NCBI RefSeq assembly: GCF_947179165.1
Contig: NC_077238.1
Location: forward strand, 34,720,793 to 34,784,792
Length of the DNA: 64,000 nucleotides
DNA from: Solanum dulcamara
Taxonomy: Eukaryota > Streptophyta > Magnoliopsida > Solanales > Solanaceae
Direction of reading: 5' to 3'
A program made the position numbers and the translations under genes. Positions 45,146 to 57,890 of this stretch are shown here, piece after piece; the stretch's first letter is position 1, and each line of letters opens with the position of its first letter. The notes beneath the pieces were generated by a model. The model searched no databases. It was not told the DNA's origin and saw nothing but the letters and a program-made list of their open reading frames with translations.

Positions 45146-48034
45146 GATATATATCTCAAACTTCAGCTTGTTCACCAACATTTCCAGCAGCAACGTGAAC
45201 AAACAAAACCCTAAAGCTAAGGAGAGAAAATTACGACGGCTTGGGAGAAAAATAAGGTAAGTCCCGATTTCGTTCTGTAAATTAATTATAGAGTATACTA
45301 CGATGATATGGAAGTATTAGTAGTATAAAATTAGAGTTTTGTGCAGCAAAAAACGGACAGCAAGCTTCCACGACGTTACAGCACGCTGAAAAAAAGTTCT
45401 GAGGCGCGGTTTTTGCGAGTTCTAGCCAATTTCGGGAAAGGTAAGTTCTTCCCCTCTAATTTAAAGTTTATGAGGTTAAATTAGGGTGTATTACACACAT
45501 TAGGAGCTGCTGTAAGTTAGGTAAAAGGTTTGAAAAGTTCAGCGTTCGGAATAAACGAATTTGGAATTGCTATAGTTAAGTTGTTGTCGAAATAAGGTGT
45601 TGTACGCGTAGGGGATGCTGCTGGTTGTGTTGAGGCATGTTGAAGGGTCTAAAAGTTCTCTAAATTAGGTGTGGTATCTTCTGTTTGTATCCACATGACC
45701 CTCCGCTTTGCAATTAAAGAATTCGCGAAAGAAAGATTAAAAACTCTAGTTTTTGTATCTTAGTTTCGAGTGAATTGTTGGGGTTTATATTGTGTAATTT
45801 TGGTCGTAATATGTATATGTATGGGCTTCTAGTTGCATTTTTGGTTGTATGCAGGTGATAAGGAAATGGTTGGGAATTCGGATAGGGCACATTATAGGGG
45901 AGGTGCTGCCCGATTTTCGTTAACATCCTAACTAGTTAAGGAACTAGTCGAGAAGGCGAGCGAAGGGATGAATGTTATGAATACTCGTGGGTAGTCTAAG
46001 TTGCTGAAAATTCCAAGGTTGTTAATACTTACATTACTTCCATGTTAAATAGGTTTCGAGGACAATGATGTGGACGTGATTAAGAGAAGTCCATACAAGG
46101 TATGTGAAGCTTTCCTTTGGGGTGTTTTTGGAATAGATATGTAGAACTATTCTTCTTTTCTTTTAGCATGTCTTAGATATAAGTTATGAATGATATGTAT
46201 ACGATATTTGGGATTCAATCCATTAGTAAAGCCCTGAGTATGAGTCGAGACTCTTGTTTACTTCTTGGTATTAGAACTTCTGCAATAGCTGAGTCATTGC
46301 CTTTTTGTCTTCTATATGATGAAAACTAGTACATGTAAAGCCTATTTCTTATTTCCTTTGGAATGGCTTAACTTTAAGTGAAATGGTATATGATATAGGT
46401 TTAGAGGTAATTCCATTTATGAGCTCTGATTGTAACTCATGACTTGTAGTCACTCCTGAACATTAAGAGTCTGAAAGTAGTCAAACTACTATTCTCGAGC
46501 CTGCTATATAATGAATAGAAAGTAGAGGTACCAGCTCCTCTTTTTAGAGGCTTTAAAATGATAAATGCCGTTGATTGCATGAGTTGAGTCTTTGACTAGA
46601 TAAATTGTGTTTCTGATTGCATAGAATATACTTCTGATTGCATAAATTATGTGGCATTATTTTGATGCATGTCTGTGATTCTTGAGGTCCCAACGACATC
46701 TAAAGGGATACCTTGGATAATTACTCCCCCAGTCTTCAGGTGATGGATCACTTGACTGTTTCATCGAGTCTAAGATAATGACTTAGTTGCATATGGTTTC
46801 TCACTACTCTACTCGTGCATACTGTAACCCATCCTTCCTCGAGTCCCACGATAGGCCGGGATATGTTATCGTGCACAGTGTTACTGATTCTTTCACTGCG
46901 TCCCGGGCCGGATGTGTATAGTTCCACGCACGAGGAGACGATGCCCTACGTGAGGTGTGATATATGTTATATGTTATGACGATACGATTATTCACCGAGT
47001 CCCGGGCCGGCTGTAATATGATAGTATATGTGGTGAAATAAGGAAGGAACACCGAGTCCCTCCTTAGAGGGCCGGGTACATATGTATATTATGATGGTAC
47101 GCTATAGACGTACACCACTCCATTCACCGAGTCCCTCACTAAAGGGTCGGATACTTTATGTAGGCATGCATATGAGATTTAAGCAATACATTGTGACCCT
47201 GAGCCCCGTAGTGAACTGGGTATAATACGATGATATACATGATAAGATGATACCGTATACGATGGTATAATACCGTATACGATGATATGATGAAATGAAA
47301 TGCATTATGACACGATGATATGTGATTATGAAGTAATGATAATGACACTGAGTTCACTAGAGGGCCGGGCACAGTATATGATGGTGTATAGGATCACGTG
47401 TCCTAAGGTGCAGGTACAGTAATTTGTTAATTGTTATACTTATCCCCTGCATCCCTATTTCAGTTATGATCTCAGTTACTATGTATTATGCTTTACATAC
47501 TCAGTACATATATCGTACTGACCCCCTTTCTCCGGGGGGCTGCGTTTCATGCCCGTAGGTACAGATGTTTATTCTGGAGATCCATCAGCGTAGGAGTTCC
47601 TCTCAGCTGTGTCGGAAGTGCTTCACTGTTCTGGAGCCTAAATTTTGATACTGGTCACTTAATGTATATATTTGTACATTCAGGGGTACGGCGGGGGTCT
47701 TGTCCCGCCATATGTTGTTGTTACTATTCTTAGAGGTCTGTAGACATATGTATATGTGGGTTGTTTGTGAGTTAGTTTCGATGTTGCCTATTTAATATGT
47801 TGTGAATGTTTTTGTTATAGCAGCCTTGTCGGCTCGCGTGCCCTTTCATGATATGATACAAATGAAAGAGGCTACATGTACATGAAAAAGTTTTTAAGTT
47901 TTAACTCATTGGGGTTTTTTTTGTGAGTAGTATCACCTTGTTCATAGTTCAATATGACTACAACTAATAGGTAGGTATACGGGGGTCCAGATAGGACCCC
48001 AGTCGCGGCCTACGGGGTTGGGTCGTGACAGAAG

Positions 48035-48046
48035 TGGTATCAGAGC
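48035..48046 (+). promoter_or_regulatory. Primer binding site, element E
   Basis: TGGTATCAGAGC, exact match to the site complementary to the 3' end of plant initiator tRNA-Met, 4 bp after the LTR. Confidence 0.95.
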
Positions 48047-50121
48047 AGTTCGTCCTTGGAATGTCTACAGACCGTGTCTAGTAGAGTCTTGTTTATCAGT
48101 GTGTTGTGCACCACATCTATAGACAAGAGGCTACAGGACATTTAGGATGTTACTTTCTTTCATATCTAAGATCGTGCGATAGAGCCGAGCTATAGGAATT
48201 GAAATTCCTCATACTAACCTGCGATTTTAGCAGGAAGACAACGCCGATAGAAGAAAGTAACTGACAATATTGGATGTTACGAAGCACGCAGGTAAGCAAA
48301 GGCATGAAGGACCTATGTCAGATAAGGTATTGAAATGCGATTGACAGATATAATTGAAAAGTGAAAGGAAAGGTAAACAGGAAAGTATAATAGGTGCAGC
48401 TCAAGTGGACATAATAGGTAAGTCTATTTCCATACTGTTAATTATGGGTGCCCTGTGTGGCTGCGAGATAAGATGATATGACTATATGTGTGTGCCCTGT
48501 GTGGCTGCGATATAAAATGATAGGAATATATATGATGTTGGCCCTGTGAGGTATTGTTGGTATTTTCTGCGTGCAGGTGTTGAGATAGTAAGAAATACAG
48601 AGGAAACTCTGCCCAAATTTTTGTAGAAATAAAAAGAGAATGAGCGGCAGGGCTATAGTATGTCTTGAAACGTGGTTCTCGCAACAATGATGAGATTTGA
48701 CTAAACAAGTATGGCTGACCTCGAGAAATAAGTTAATTTGCTGAGTTAATGGCAATAGAAACTAGGAGGACGATACTGGAATAGTAGAATAAGTTAGAAA
48801 GGACCTATAAGCCAAAGAAAATGACTCAGAGAGGAATGATAGATCGGGATAAAACGAGATAGTAAGGCATTGCCTGAATTGATACATAGGGATAAACTAT
48901 GACAAGTGATAGTTGAAGGAAGTAACAGTATGGTTAAGACAAGAGTAAGACAAGAGTACAAAGGGAAAAGAATTGTGACGGATATGAAGTGTTAATAAGA
49001 TAGCTTGTGAGACATTAAGGACAAGACTAGCTAAGAAGGTTAAGTAACCCATAGTAAGAATCATGAAGAAAGTCAAGCGGTATTATACTATAGGTCTGAA
49101 TGCGAACAAGGTACCAGGTGAACATAACAAAAACCATTATTAGAATAAGCAAAATTTATTAAGGAATTAACTAGAAGGTATGATGTGGTCCATGTAAATG
49201 GAATGTAAAGATAGGTGTGGAACGGAAAAGCAATCTATGGAACAAATAAGGAAGATTTATCAAGTTCCATAAGGAAAGTTTCGAATAAAGGTTATATGAT
49301 GACGAAAAGGATGGCTAGTGCAAGGAAATAAAGGGTAATATGGAATTCCTTACGCCCAACCAAAAATGGAAATGAGTTGAAGGAATAATAGAGAAGTTCT
49401 AATAGAGGCACTCAAGATAGATGCGATTAATTAAGTATAAGTATCAAACAAAAAGAGAAATAGACAGTTACGAACTGGAGGTATAGTACGATGAAAAAGT
49501 ATTAAGACAAGGCCACTACTACCACGAAGTTGATGTGGTTTTAAGCAGGATTAGAAATGAGCCTTAGGCACACGACAAAGGTGCAAGCTCAGGAGGCGTA
49601 AAGAAGTATGGTGTACACGTGACTCCACTCTAATGATTAGTGGTATCCACTGGAATAAAGTTAGTATAATGACGAAGCTCGAAACATGAGTCATTAAAGT
49701 ATAACTACACTCCAGTGGGGAATGTGCACCAATTATGAGCCCTCCCTAATTACTGATTGGGATGAATGGAATATGGCTTTGAATGTACTACTACATTACG
49801 AATACTACTCGAGTATCAATCATTAGATGAGATTCGATTTGAGATATTCCAAATATTACAGCACCCTATGATTGTGCTAGGGTTTCCTAGAAAGGCAACC
49901 TAACGTGGGGATGATTTAACAGAAGATGTAGATATGGTGGAGCCCGTTAAATATGTTGGAATAGAATCATTCGTGTGTAAATAGCTGAAGATATACGGAG
50001 AATGACATAGGTACACCCTAAAAGGGGGGAAGTGGACAAAAGAAGTACAAGCGTAAAAGAAAATCAACTGATGCTATCGCATGTAAATGGGGACGCTTAA
50101 ACGTCAAACGAGACCCCATAA

Positions 50122-50229
50122 GGGATGGACGTGATCATACCCAAACTGATGCACCGGATTCCGTCAAAACTCCAAAGTTAAGCGTGCTCGAATGAGAGTA
50201 GCATTGGGATGGGTGACCTCCTGGGAAGT
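50122..50229 (+). pseudogene. 5S rRNA-derived module, element E second copy
   Basis: Apparently identical by eye to 43007-43114 (same TGATGCACCGGATTCCGTC, AAAGTTAAGCGTGCTCGAAT, GGGATGGGTGACCTCCTGGG blocks). The flanks are also the same on both sides, showing that the module belongs to the element and was copied with it. Confidence 0.92.
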
Positions 50230-50844
50230 GAGAAAAAGAACAAAACAAGTATGACAAAAAGAGATTATAAAAGCGGGTTAGTACAACGACACTTACAGAA
50301 CAGAGTAAGCCAAGAGCAGAAAAGATTATGACTGAAATACAACGCACCTCGTGAAAATGTCACAATAATAGTGGTGCAGCTTATGAATATTGGCATACTA
50401 AGAGCGAGGTCAAATGATTACTCGATAAAAGAAAGTCAGTAATAACAATGTGATTGCCATATTTAGAATATATTCAGGAAAAGTGTAAGATGGTTCGAGG
50501 CAGAACTATTCAGATATAATCGGTATTAAGGACAAGAGCCATAGTGGATCCTTGACCTCGACTAAAGGAGGTAAGCCACTAGTATAGCAACGCTAAGAAA
50601 TTTTCTGGACTGCTCTATGTCCGTACACACGTTTATGTAAGGATTAAAATATGATGTATGGTAAGAAAACTGGAGAAAAGATCTAAGTAAAAGACAAAGA
50701 TAACATACCTAAGGTATTACAAGTTGGATTAAGAGGACTTGTACAATAGCTTAAGTTAAAAGAAGCATCAGCAGTCTGATAGCTTATCTTAGGGAAGGGA
50801 AACCCCGACTCAGAGGTGGAAAGCAGTTAATATGTATTATAGTA

Positions 50845-51655
50845 CGAGCTTACCTCGCATTCTAAGGAACTGGGAGTTCATACGGGCTATGGTAGATGGG
50901 CTGACAGAATCAACATGTTCCCCTCCAGTTAGAAAGGCATATACAGCTGAGGGTTCTGCGAAATGACATAGTAGGGAAATAATAAGATTTCACGGATTCC
51001 CCACATCTATTATCTTAGATAGAAAAGTTCAATTTACAGCTAACTGCTGGAAATCATTTCGAAAGGGATTGAGGAACCCAGATGAATCTTAGTATGACAT
51101 TTTGCCCTTCGATTAAAGGACAGGCCCAGATGTGATCCACTAAATTATTGATGAAGTAAACCTTAATCTGGCACAAGCTATCGATTAGAAACCTAGAATC
51201 GGCAAGAAGGGGATACATTGATCCTTTGCAGAGCATTTTTAGAATAGATAAAGTTGCCTATGAGTGGGACCTACCATCCGATTTGAAATAATACATTCAG
51301 TTTTCATAGATCAATGCTCCGTAAGAATGGGAACGACGCTCCCAAAATATTTCCCGTGGAGGAGGTCCACGTAATAGGGAGTTATCCTACGAGGGGCAAC
51401 CTATCTCCATCCGGGATCAACAGATTAAACGGGTTGCGAACTAAGGACATAGCTTCCGTCAAGGTACTGTGGCGGAATAAGAATCGTGAAGACATAAATT
51501 GGGAGGTTGAAAAGGACATGAAACACAAGTGTCCGTACCTATTCCCAATGTCTACGGATAGCACAAGTCTTGGAACTCGTATATTAATTACTTGGATGAA
51601 AATGTATGCCATTCCAGTAGAAAAGAATCTCCCTATGATCCGTATAAAGTCTTAA
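50845..51655 (+). pseudogene. Integrase remnant, element E second copy
   Basis: Same structure as 43727-44538: broken core (PTSIILDRKVQFTANC) and an intact 113-residue tail frame at 51314-51655 with VEEVHVIGSYPTRGNLSP and LRTKDIASVKVLWRNKN. The tail keeps the LW...W residues of the chromodomain-like segment. It has no start context suggesting separate translation. Confidence 0.82.
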
Positions 51656-51691
51656 GGAAAGTGTTATTCAACATTTGGGGACGAATGTTCT

Positions 51692-51705
51692 AAAGGGGGG
51701 AAGGA
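51692..51705 (+). promoter_or_regulatory. Polypurine tract, element E second copy
   Basis: AAAGGGGGGAAGGA before LTR 2. Confidence 0.95.
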
Positions 51706-54700
51706 TATTACACCCCGCACTCTTGAGCTCATAACGTCTTCTTAAGTTCCTTAGACACTATCATGTGAGCCGGATAAGCTACGACACTATCAAACAACTC
51801 TAAGGAAAGAAGATTGTGATACCTCGCGAGAAGGGAGGTCGGAGATGGAGTCATAAGAATCCGAAAAGAGTTGGAGACTAAGAAACGAGTCATAGGACTC
51901 TATTTACCTACGTAAGACACTAAGTTAAGAGTCTTATACACTTAAGTTGCTTAAGGATATATCAAGCTTACGTAGTACGGATTACATAGGCTCTTAAAGT
52001 GAGACGAAATTACGAACCCGCGAGGAAGGGGAAAAGACGACGCGTGGCATCCAATGGAGGAGCGACACGTGGCAGCACCTCAAGCAAGTAGGTGATGCAC
52101 CTACTTAGGGTCAAGTAGGTGATGCAGCTGCTTGGGGGAGGTGGACCCCGCTGCCACGTGGCAGCCCCTAATTGGCAGCATGACACGGTGGCCAATCATG
52201 GCTTGACACGTGTCATGCTTAGGGGTTCACATGTGTCACCCCTTGGGACCACCCATATAAATGATATATATCTCAAACTTCAGCTTGTTCACCAACATTT
52301 CCAGCAGCAACGTGAACAAACAAAACCCTAAAGCTAAGGAGAGAAAATTACGACGGCTTGGGAGAAAAATAAGGTAAGTCCCGATTTCGTTCCGTAAATT
52401 AATTATATAGAGTATACTAAGATGATATGGAAGTATTAGTAGTATAAAATTAGAGTTTGGTGCAGCAAAAAACGGACAGCAAGCTTCCACGACGTTACAG
52501 CACGCTGAAAAAAAGTTCCGAGGCGCGGTTTTTGCGAGTTCTAGCCAATTTCGGGAAAGGTAAGTTCTTCCCCTCTAATTTAAAGTTTATGAGGTTAAAT
52601 TAGGGTGTATTACACACCTTAGTAACTGCTGGAAGTTGGGGAAAAGGTTTGAAAAGTTCAGCGTTCGGAATAAACGAATTTGGAATTGCTATAGTTAAGT
52701 TGTTGTCGAAATAAGGTGTTGTACGCGTAGGGGCTGCTGCTGGTTGTGTTGAGGCATGTTGCAGGGTCTAAAAGTTCTCTAAATTAGGTGTGGTATCTTC
52801 TGGTTGCAGCCACATGACCCTCCGCTTTGCAATTAAAGAATTCGCGAAAGAAAGATTAAAAACTCTAGTTTTTGTATCTTAGTTTCGAGTGAATTGTTGG
52901 GGTTTATATTGTGTAATTTTGGTCGTAATATGTATATGTATGGGCTTCTGGTTGCATTGTTGGTTGTATGCAGGTGATAAGTACATGGTTGGGAATTCGG
53001 ATAGGGCACATTATAGGGGAGGTGCTGCCCGATTTTCGTTAACATCCTAACTAGTTAAGGAACTAGTCGAGAAGGCGAGCGAAGGGATGAATGTTATGAA
53101 TACTCGTGGGTAGTCTAAGTTGCTGAAAATTCCAAGGTTGTTAATACTTACATTACTTCCATGTTAAATAGGTTTCGAGGACAATGATGTGGACGTGATT
53201 AAGAGAAGTCCATACAAGGTATGTGAAGCTTTCCTTTGGGGTGTTTTTGGAATAGATATGTAGAACTATTCTTCTTTTCTTTTAGCATGTCTTAGATATA
53301 AGTTATGAATGATATGTATACGATATTTGGGATTCAATCCATTCGTAAAGCCCTGAGTATGAGTCGAGACTCTTGTTTACTTCTTGGTATTAGAACTTCT
53401 GCAATAGCTGAGTCATTGCCTTTTTGTCTTCTATATGATGAAAACTAGTACATGTAAAGCCTATTTCTTATTTCCTTTGGAATGGCTTAACTTTAAGTGA
53501 AATGGTATATGATATAGGTTTAGAGGTAATTCCATTTATGAGCTCTGATTGTAACTCATGACTTGTAGTCACTCCTGAACATTAAGAGTCTGAAAGTAGT
53601 CAAACTACTATTCTCGAGCCTGCTATATAATGAATAGAAAGTAGAGGTACCAGCTCCTCTTTTTAGAGGCTTTAAAATGATAAATGCCGTTGATTGCATG
53701 AGTTGAGTCTTTGACTAGATAAATTGTGTTTCTGATTGCATAGAATATACTTCTGATTGCATAAATTATGTGGCATTATTTTGATGCATGTCTGTGATTC
53801 TTGAGGTCCCAACGACATCTAAAGGGATACCTTGGATAATTACTCCCCCAGTCTTCAGGTGATGGATCACTTGACTGTTTCATCGAGTCTAAGATAATGA
53901 CTTAGTTGCATATGGTTTCTCACTACTCTACTCGTGCATACTGTAACCCATCCTTCCTCGAGTCCCACGATGGGCCGGGATATGTTATCGTGCACAGTGT
54001 TACTGATTCTTTCACTGCGTCCCGGGCCGGATGTGTATAGTTCCACGCACGAGGAGACGATGCCGTACGTGAGGTGTGATATATGTTATATGTTATGACG
54101 ATACGATTATTCACCGAGTCCCGGGCCGGCTGTAATATGATAGTATATGTGGTGAAATAAGGAAGGAACACCGAGTCCCTCCTTAGAGGGCCGGGTACAT
54201 ATGTATATTATGATGGTACGCTATAGACGTACACCACTCCATTCACCGAGTCCCTTACTAAAGGGTCGGATACTTTATGTAGGCATGCATATGAGATTTA
54301 AGCAATACATTGTGACCCTGAGCCCCGTAGTGAACTGGGTATAATACGATGATATACATGATAAGATGATACCGTATACGATGGTATAATACCGTATACG
54401 ATGATATGATGAAATGAAATGCATTATGACACGATGATATGTGATTATGAAGTAATGATAATGACACTGAGTTCACTAGAGGGCCGGGCACAGTATATGA
54501 TGGTGTATAGGATCACGTGTCCTAAGGTGCAGGTACAGTAATTTGTTAATTGTTATACTTATCCCCTGCATCCCTATTTCAGTTATGATCTCAGTTACTA
54601 TGTATTATGCTTTACATACTCAGTACATATATCGTACTGACCCCCTTTCTCCGGGGGGCTGCGTTTCATGCCCGTAGGTACAGATGTTTATTCTAGAGAT

Positions 54701-55149
54701 CTATCAGCGTAGGAGTTCCTCTCAGCTGTGTCGGAAGTGCTTCACTGTTCTGGAGCCTAAATTTTGATACTGGTCACTTAATGTATATATTTGTACATTC
54801 AGGGGTACGGCGGGGGTTTTGTCCCGCCATATGTTGTTGTTACTATTCTTAGAGGTCTGTAGACATATGTATATGTAGGTTGTTTGTGAGTTAGTTTCGA
54901 TGTTGCCTATTTAATATGTTGTGAATGTTTTTGTTATAGCAGCCTTGTCGGCTCGCATGCCCTTTCATGATATGATACAAATGAAAGAGGCTACATGTAT
55001 ATGAAAAAGTTTTAAAATTTTAACTCATTGGGGTTTTTTTTGTGAGTAGTATCACCTTGTTCATAGTTCAATATGACTACAACTAATAGGTAGGTATACG
55101 GGGGTCCAGATAGGACCCCAGTCATGGCCTACGGGGTTGGGTCGTGACA
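51706..55149 (+). mobile_element. Element E, LTR 2 (3444 bp)
   Basis: Starts TATTACACCCCG (TG mutated to TA) and ends GGGTCGTGACA at 55149. It is nearly identical to LTR 1. One promoter G-box of LTR 1 reads CACATGTGTCACC here. The right flank is sequence of the opposite-strand D element, with no convincing target duplication. Confidence 0.93.
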
Positions 55150-55227
55150 TTTTGGAGCTTAGACTTCCTGTAGACAAAGGGAACACGTACGGATATCTCT
55201 TCTCTATCTCCCTTTTGGCTTCCCAGG

Positions 55228-55660
55228 TCATATCTTCTTTATTCTTATTTCGTCACAAAACTTTGACGGAAGCCACAACCCTAGTTTGCAACCTTCTAAT
55301 CTATCGATCCATAATGGAGATAGGTTGCTCCTCGTAGGGTAACTCTTTGTTACGTGGATCTCCTCTACAGGAACTATTCTGGAAGGGTCACTTATACCTT
55401 TGTGAACCTTTGACACATGAGGTACTAGGTGTATCGCTTCCAAATCCGATGGTAGGTCCAACTCATAAGTAGCTCTGTCTATCCTACAAATAATCTGATA
55501 GGGACCCACACATCCCGGGCCAAGTTTCCCTTTCTTGTTAAATTTTTGTTACACCTATCTACCATAGCCCATATGAACTCATACTTCCGTAAAATGCGAG
55601 GTCAGTCTATACTATAGTTCATATTAAATGCTTTTCGTTTCCCAGTTGGGATTTCCATCT
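55228..55660 (-). pseudogene. Integrase C-terminal remnant of D, right copy
   Basis: The minus frame at 55228-55509 contains MGPYQIICRIDRATYELDLP and HVSKVHKGISDPSRIVPVEE, the linker and tail of integrase in one frame, followed by SPLWIDRLEG. It is slightly longer than the left copy because the GPY motif is in frame. It is a decayed fragment. Confidence 0.78.
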
Positions 55661-56877
55661 CTTGTAACCGGCTATCAAGCTTCTATCTACCCATTACTGG
55701 CTTTTAGATCTTGCTTACTCGTTCCAACATGGGGTCTCACTTAATGTTTAAGTGTTGATGTTAAAATGTTGTAGAGCTGGTTGATTTCACCTCACGCTTG
55801 TATTTCTCATATCCACTTCCCCCTTTAGAGCGTACCCATGTCATTGTCTATTTAGTTTCAACCTTCTAAATGCCTATGATTCTTTTCCAACATATTTGGT
55901 ATACTACATCATATCCCTATCTTCCTTTAGATCATTTATACCTTAGATTATCCATGTACGAAACCTTAACACAATCATGAGGTGGCTAGAATCCTCGATA
56001 TACAATACCAAATCTAGTCTGAATACTGGTACTCGAGTAGTATCCTTAAGGTAGCAATGCATTCAAGCTACATCTTATTCATCCCAATCATTAATTAGCC
56101 AGTGCTTATAATTGTCTCAAATTCCCCATTCAGGAGCATTTATACTCTGATGACCCGTGCTTCGAGCTTTGTCATAATACTAGCCTTATGCCACTATATA
56201 CCACTTGTCCCCCTAATAAATTTGCAACATATTAGTAGTCTTGTAAATCTACCTCCCCTATCCTTAAAGGATCTCACTATTTTCCAAGGTGGAGTCACAT
56301 ATACACAATACTTCTTCATGCCTCATGATCTTTCATCCTTATTGTGTACCTAACGCCAACTTCTAAATACTCAGAATCCTATCAACTTCATTTTAAAAGC
56401 GGCCTTGTATACCCTTTTCGTCATGCCAGACCTTCAGTTCATAGCTATCTATTTCCCTTTTTGTCCGATACTCATACTTAATTAATCACATCCATTTTGA
56501 GTGTCTCCTATAATAGTCCTTTTATTTCTTAGGAAAATTTGGGAAGAGTTTCCTCTGTACTTCTTACGATCTCATCACCTGCACGTAGAAAATGCCAACA
56601 ATACCTCACAGGGCCAATACATAAATTCATATTATATCATATCGCATCCATACAAGGTATTCAATATCAATAGTATCGCTATTTTCCTTTTACTGACAGC
56701 CCAGGTTAGTATGAGCAATTTTATTCCCTATGACTCGGCTCTATCGCACGATCTTATTTATAAAAGAAAGGTAACATCCTAAATGTCCTGTAGCCTCCTA
56801 TTTATAGATGCGGTGCACAACACACTGATAAATAAGACTCTACTAGACATGGTCTGTAGACATTCCAAGGATGAACT

Positions 56878-56889
56878 GCTCTGATACCA
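56878..56889 (-). promoter_or_regulatory. Primer binding site of D, right copy
   Basis: GCTCTGATACCA, exact complement of TGGTATCAGAGC, 4 bp from LTR start 56894. Confidence 0.9.
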
Positions 56890-57371
56890 CTTCTGTCACG
56901 ATCCAACCCCATAGGCTGCGACTGGATTCCGACCAGGACCCCCGTATACGTATCTATCAGCCAGTCAAGTTGAACTCTTTATAATGTGATACTACACGTA
57001 AAAAACCCAATGGGTCAAAACATTTTTATGTACACATAGCCTCTTTCCTTCGTATCATATCATGGAAGGGCACGCAAGCCGATAAGGTTACCCTGACATA
57101 AAAACATCTACAATGCGTCGCATAGACGCAATTGAAACAAACTTACAAATAACCCACATGCACATGTCTACAAACCTCTAAGAATATTAACTGTATCATA
57201 TGGCGGGACAGGGCCCCCGCCATACCCCTAAATAAATAAATATATACACTGGAAGAGTAGTACCAAAATCTAGGCTCTGATACAATAGAGCTTTTCTCGA
57301 AAACCGCTGAGTGGAGTCCTAGGCTGGCGGATCACCAAAGCGTACGTCCGTACCTACGGGAATGAAACCAG

Positions 57372-57385
57372 CCCCCCCCCCCCCC
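57372..57385. repeat. Homopolymer C14
   Basis: Fourteen consecutive C; equivalent LTRs have 4-7 C at this place (for example 41720, 24 kb arrays near 25184). Confidence 0.95.
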
Positions 57386-57609
57386 GAATAGAGGGGTTCA
57401 GTACGACATATATATTGAGTATGTAAAGTACAAAACATCATAAGGAGATCACAACTGATGTAGGGATGCAGGGGGAAAGTATCACATCTAACAAAGTACT
57501 GTACTTACATCTTACAAAATAAGGTCATGTATAAAATTGTCACATACCACACCTGGCCCACTCGAGAACTCAGTATTACAAATATATCACTTTATCATCA
57601 TAGGCATAC

Positions 57610-57890
57610 GTATACTATTAGCGCTGTAGAACGTACAGCCCGATCCATACATATAGTAAGTTGCTGCCGAGGAACGTCCATCCTGATCCCTATACATATA
57701 ATACATTAGTGCCGAGGAATGTCCGGCCCGATCCCTATACATATAACACGTTAGTGACGAGGAACGTTCAGCCCGATCCCTATATATATATAGCACATTA
57801 GTGTCGAGGAACGTCAGGCCCCGATCCCTATACATATAATACATTAGTGTCGAGGAATGTCCGGCCCGATCCTTATACATATAATAATGC
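57610..57890 (-). repeat. 45-bp minisatellite in D 5' LTR, about 6 units
   Basis: Units GTGCCGAGGAATGTCCGGCC with ATATAATACATTA spacing of about 45 bp, matching the arrays at 37010 and 42000. Confidence 0.9.

Larger units (their letters stand above)
44589..48030 (+). mobile_element. Element E, LTR 1 (3442 bp)
   Basis: TGTTACACCCCG start after a polypurine tract and GGGTCGTGACA end 4 bp before a primer site. It therefore serves as 3' LTR of the truncated unit on its left and 5' LTR of the unit on its right. It is nearly identical to LTR 2 (51706-55149). It contains the G-box/TATA promoter (44949-45145), short tandem repeats and the degenerate CCGAGTCCCGGGCCGG repeats at about 46830-47180. Confidence 0.95.
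48031..51705 (+). mobile_element. Element E, second internal region (3675 bp, complete)
   Basis: Runs from the primer site to a polypurine tract. 48050-50120 has no coding sequence I recognise; its only homology in the window is to other family A internals. A 5S-like module lies at 50122-50229 and integrase remnants at 50845-51655. With gag, protease, RT and RNase H all absent, the element could move only with help from another element. Confidence 0.92.
55150..56893 (-). mobile_element. Internal region of element D, right copy (1.7 kb)
   Basis: Collinear with 39314-41238 (GGAGCTTAGACTTCCT at both starts) and ending at a primer site. It is somewhat shorter because a stretch near 56690 is deleted. 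It abuts element E directly at 55149/55150, so its own 3' LTR is missing. Confidence 0.82.

Noticed and set aside
57372..57385. C14 run as a functional G-quadruplex or regulatory element
   Set aside because: A single homopolymer in one LTR copy, where sister copies have shorter runs; more likely slippage or a sequencing artefact.
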